From Paludibacterium yongneupense DSM 18731 (lineage in GTDB: Bacteria; Pseudomonadota; Gammaproteobacteria; Burkholderiales; Chromobacteriaceae): a stretch of 37,173 nt of DNA. Positions 34,735 through 37,173 of the stretch are shown piece by piece. Both the position numbers and the translations under genes were made by a program. A model generated the notes under the pieces. The model had not been told where the DNA came from. It did not search any database and worked only from the letters and a program-made list of their open reading frames with translations. Numbering within the stretch: the stretch's first letter is position 1; every line of letters begins with the position of its first letter. The stretch spans positions 408,081 to 445,253 of the forward strand of contig NZ_AUGZ01000005.1 of the NCBI RefSeq assembly GCF_000422925.1, in the 5' to 3' direction.

Positions 34735-35517
34735 TCAGGCGGTCTTCAAGGTATGGCGGTCCAGCAAGAACACCACCAGGCCGACACCGACGCCACCCCC
34801 GACGATATTGCCAAGCGTGGCCGGAATCAGGTTATGCACGATGTTCGGCCACGTCATCAGATCGGATCCTTGCAGCACGCCAAGCGCGAAAAACGCCATG
34901 TTGGCGATGCTGTGTTCGTAACCGGCAAAAAAGAACACAAAAACCAGGAACATGGTCATCGCGACCTTGGCGGAGTCGCCGACCAGACGCATCGGAACCC
35001 ATACCGCCAGGCAGATGATCCAGTTGCACAGCACGCCACGCCAGAAGATCGTCATCGTATCGGCATGGATCTTGTGCTCAAGCACTTGAAACAGCACATT
35101 GTCCTTGGGCAGGGCGCCCAGCGCCCCGGCTTGGGCGAATACCCAGGCGAAGACAACGACGCCAGCCAGGTTGCCCAAGTACACCATCATCCAGCTTTTC
35201 AGCGCATTGATGACAGTGGTCTGACGAGCCAGCACCCCGACCGAGAAGTACATGATATTGCTAGTGAAAAGTTCGACTTTACAAACAATAATGGTAACGA
35301 GAGCGACACCGAAAAAGCCGGCGACACTGGCGTAGTAAACCGGGGTGCCCGTGGTATAGAATGCCTGACCCAATTTGATGGCCACTGCCAGCACGACGGC
35401 AATCAGTGCGCCTGCCATCATGGCCGACAGAAAATAGCGCAGCGGTTCGGTGTTCAGGACTTTCTGCTTGTTGGCGGCTTCGCCGACAACGTAGGGGAGA
35501 GCTTGTGGATGACTCAT
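34735..35517 (-). CDS. focA: Formate/nitrite transporter family channel, FocA-like
   Basis: A 260-residue inner-membrane pentameric channel of the FNT family, passing formate (or nitrite) across the membrane. Six hydrophobic helices are visible. Thr85 in VELFTSNIM matches the gating-loop threonine of E. coli FocA (T91), and His202 in GYEHSIANM matches H209. HNLIPATLGNIVGGG is also FocA-like. Its place beside pflB favours formate over nitrite, although nitrite from NarG is also present in this organism. ATG 35517 has only a weak site; upstream in-frame codons to 35697 lack FNT character. It is divergent from pflB, unlike the E. coli focA-pflB operon, and has a strong terminator. Confidence 0.9.
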   Translation of the reverse strand: MSHPQALPYVVGEAANKQKVLNTEPLRYFLSAMMAGALIAVVLAVAIKLGQAFYTTGTPVYYASVAGFFGVALVTIIVCKVELFTSNIMYFSVGVLARQTTVINALKSWMMVYLGNLAGVVVFAWVFAQAGALGALPKDNVLFQVLEHKIHADTMTIFWRGVLCNWIICLAVWVPMRLVGDSAKVAMTMFLVFVFFFAGYEHSIANMAFFALGVLQGSDLMTWPNIVHNLIPATLGNIVGGGVGVGLVVFLLDRHTLKTA

Positions 35518-35570
35518 TTTGACTTCATTCGCTAGTTTAAGAAACCGGGTGGACGTACTGCGTGGAGTAC

Positions 35571-35608
35571 TTTCCGAGTATTTTCGGGCATTTTGCGGCA
35601 CTTTATTT
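35571..35608 (-). repeat. 10-bp phased T-tracts upstream of focA
   Basis: TTTCCGAGTA, TTTTCGGGCA, TTTTGCGGCA and CTTTATTTGT follow one another directly (35571-35610), each starting with a T-tract about 10 bases apart. Phased tracts of this kind (A-tracts on the focA coding strand) bend DNA. The region lies 54-91 bases before the focA start and might shape its promoter, or be a set of weak tandem regulator sites. Confidence 0.4.
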
Positions 35609-35766
35609 GTTCGGATAGGCGTGTTGAAGCGCATCTTCGCTTCGAAAACGAACATCCGCCGCCAGCCTCCCGCCGGCATCGAACCTGAATGCCGCAATAG
35701 CCTGCAAAATCAGGGCATAAATCTATCGTAGTTGCGGCAAAACGCGTAACATTACCGGCAATCGGC

Positions 35767-35780
35767 TTGATCCACATCAA
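35767..35780 (+). promoter_or_regulatory. Consensus FNR/ANR box in the pflB promoter
   Basis: TTGAT-CCAC-ATCAA matches the FNR consensus at all ten defined positions. Its centre (35773.5) lies about 42 bases before the start expected from the -10-like TAACAT (35804-35809), the class II activator geometry. A leader of about 40 bases follows, with AAGGAG before the pflB start. The box is symmetrical, so it could also affect focA, 250 bases away. Oxygen-responsive control of pflB is established in relatives; here it is inferred. Confidence 0.8.
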
Positions 35781-35856
35781 GTCTGTTATACCCGAAATTC
35801 ACATAACATTGCTTCGCTAAATTACATTTCTGTTCGTATCCGAAAAGGAGACAACT

Positions 35857-37173
35857 GTGGACGCGATCAATCAAGCCGTAACCGCCGCTGACCCGTGGGC
35901 TGGCTTTGTCGCCGGCGACTGGCAAAAAGGCATCAACACCCGTAACTTCATTCAACTGAACTACACCCCCTATGTCGGCGACGACACCTTCCTGGCCGGC
36001 GCCACCGCCCGCACCAAGAAGATCTGGGACATCCTGGGCGAACTGCTGAAAGCGGAACGCAAGGCCGGTGTACTGGATGTGTCCGCCGACCGCGGCTCCT
36101 CGATCACCGCGCACGATGCCGGCTATATCGACAAGGACAACGAAGTTATCGTCGGTCTGCAAACGGATGCGCCGCTCAAGCGCGCCATCATGCCGAACGG
36201 CGGTCTGCGCATGGTCGAAAGCGGCCTGGAAGCCTTCGGCTTCAAGCTCGATCCGTCCATCCATGAAGTCTGGACCAAATACCGCAAGAGCCATAACCAG
36301 GGCGTGTTCGATACCTACACCCCCGAAATCATGGCCTGCCGCAAGTCCGGTGTGATCACCGGTCTGCCCGACGCCTACGGCCGCGGCCGCATCATCGGCG
36401 ACTATCGCCGCGTTGCGCTGTACGGCACCGACTTCCTGCGCAAGGAACGTCAGGCTCAATTCAAGGACCTGAACACCGCTCCGTTCACCGAAGACGTGCT
36501 GCGTCTGCGTGAAGAACTGTCCGAGCAATTCCGCGCGCTGGACGAACTGCGCGAAATGGCCGCCAAATACGGTTGCGACATCAGCCGCCCGGCTGCCAAC
36601 GCCCGCGAAGCCGTGCAATGGACCTACTTCGGCTACCTGGCCGCCGTCAAGGAACAAAACGGCGCCGCGATGTCGATCGGCCGCATCTCGACCTTCCTCG
36701 ACATCTACATCCAGCGCGATATCGCCGCCGGCACGCTGACCGAAGAACAAGCGCAGGAAATGATCGACGACATGGTCATCAAACTGCGTATCGTCCGCTT
36801 CCTGCGTACCCCGGAATACGATCAACTGTTCTCGGGCGACCCGACCTGGGTGACCGAATCCATCGGCGGCATGGGTGAAGACGGCCGTCCGCTGGTCACC
36901 AAGAACAGCTTCCGTTTCCTGAACACCCTGTTCAACCTGGGCCCGGCACCGGAACCGAACCTGACCGTTCTGTGGTCGACCCAACTGCCGCAAGGCTTCA
37001 AGGACTTCTGCGCCAAGGTCTCGATCGAAACCAGCGCCATCCAGTACGAAAACGACGACGAAATGCGTCCGCACTGGGGCGATGACTACGGTATCGCCTG
37101 CTGCGTGTCGGCGATGCGCATCGGCAAGCAGATGCAGTTCTTCGGCGCCCGCGCCAACCTGGCCAAGGCCATG
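35857..37173 (+). CDS. pflB: Pyruvate formate-lyase PflB (partial, C-terminus off window)
   Basis: This glycyl-radical enzyme converts pyruvate and CoA to acetyl-CoA and formate under anaerobiosis. The frame is open from GTG 35857 to the right edge: 439 codons of about 760. AAGGAG stands seven bases before the GTG, and [21 protein letters not shown] begins as in known PflB; no ATG fits. The paired active-site cysteines are Cys415 and Cys416 in [10 protein letters not shown] (E. coli C418/C419). The glycyl-radical Gly lies off-window, as may pflA. Codon use is highly biased, with AT-ending codons such as CGT and GGT, suggesting abundant expression. A consensus FNR box lies upstream. Confidence 0.96.
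   Translation, partial: MDAINQAVTAADPWAGFVAGDWQKGINTRNFIQLNYTPYVGDDTFLAGATARTKKIWDILGELLKAERKAGVLDVSADRGSSITAHDAGYIDKDNEVIVGLQTDAPLKRAIMPNGGLRMVESGLEAFGFKLDPSIHEVWTKYRKSHNQGVFDTYTPEIMACRKSGVITGLPDAYGRGRIIGDYRRVALYGTDFLRKERQAQFKDLNTAPFTEDVLRLREELSEQFRALDELREMAAKYGCDISRPAANAREAVQWTYFGYLAAVKEQNGAAMSIGRISTFLDIYIQRDIAAGTLTEEQAQEMIDDMVIKLRIVRFLRTPEYDQLFSGDPTWVTESIGGMGEDGRPLVTKNSFRFLNTLFNLGPAPEPNLTVLWSTQLPQGFKDFCAKVSIETSAIQYENDDEMRPHWGDDYGIACCVSAMRIGKQMQFFGARANLAKAM

Noticed and set aside
35857-35859. Possible alternative ATG start for pflB instead of GTG.
   Set aside because: No in-frame ATG lies near a ribosome site, and the GTG is ideally spaced from AAGGAG and gives the expected N-terminus.
35752-37074. 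Minus-strand open frame of 440 codons opposite pflB.
   Set aside because: Shadow of pflB, whose plus-strand reading shows the [10 protein letters not shown] active site and a strong ribosome site.

Overview
The window is a GC-rich (by eye over 60%), densely coded stretch of what looks like a Gram-negative, facultatively anaerobic betaproteobacterial chromosome. A Neisseriales/Chromobacteriaceae-like host is my best guess, at low confidence. Evidence: a membrane nitrate reductase operon, a type V autotransporter, Sec-exported periplasmic proteins, good Shine-Dalgarno sites, frequent ATGA stop/start overlaps and DUF2827. I see no transposase, integrase, phage gene, CRISPR array, tRNA or rRNA; it reads as ordinary core-plus-accessory chromosome.

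Layout. 1-7954 (minus): narK-narG-narH-narJ-narI, with narI running off the left edge. 7955-8352: AT-rich divergent control region. 8353-10278 (plus): an autotransporter with an unusual passenger. 10704-14063 (plus): modE-modA-modB-modC behind a ModE-like operator. 14270-15037 (plus): an orphan periplasmic binding protein. 15241-16709 (minus): an extradiol dioxygenase and a serine esterase, overlapping. 16884-18856 (minus): a HAD phosphatase and a GH28 pectinase-like enzyme, overlapping. 18985-19715 (plus): a yybP-ykoY manganese riboswitch followed by a GDT1-family exporter starting at TTG. 19780-20967 (minus) and 21176-22336 (plus): a divergent DUF2827 protein and radical SAM/SPASM enzyme. 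22381-24985 (minus): a RIO kinase, a family 2 glycosyltransferase and an unrecognised small protein. 25247-27418 (minus): a YgiQ-family radical SAM protein. 27677-32034 (plus): btsS-btsR-btsT, pyruvate sensing and uptake. 32522-34539 (plus): an exported S10 carboxypeptidase and an exported EF-hand protein. 34735-35517 (minus) and 35857 to the right edge (plus): divergent focA and pflB, with a consensus FNR box in front of pflB.

How they fit together. Much of the window serves anaerobic energy metabolism: nitrate uptake and respiration (narKGHJI), molybdate supply and its regulator (modEABC; nitrate reductase is a molybdoenzyme), pyruvate sensing and uptake (btsSRT), pyruvate cleavage to formate (pflB) and formate movement (focA). 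Formate is a classical electron donor to nitrate respiration, so the two edges of the window are metabolically linked. The other genes are accessory.

I found no clear multi-gene system that I would call undescribed. The best leads are the autotransporter whose passenger looks like a compact Rossmann/amidotransferase-like domain, the divergent DUF2827/radical SAM-SPASM pair with a cluster of GGACA motifs between them, and the manganese riboswitch with two mutually exclusive hairpins next to a TTG start.
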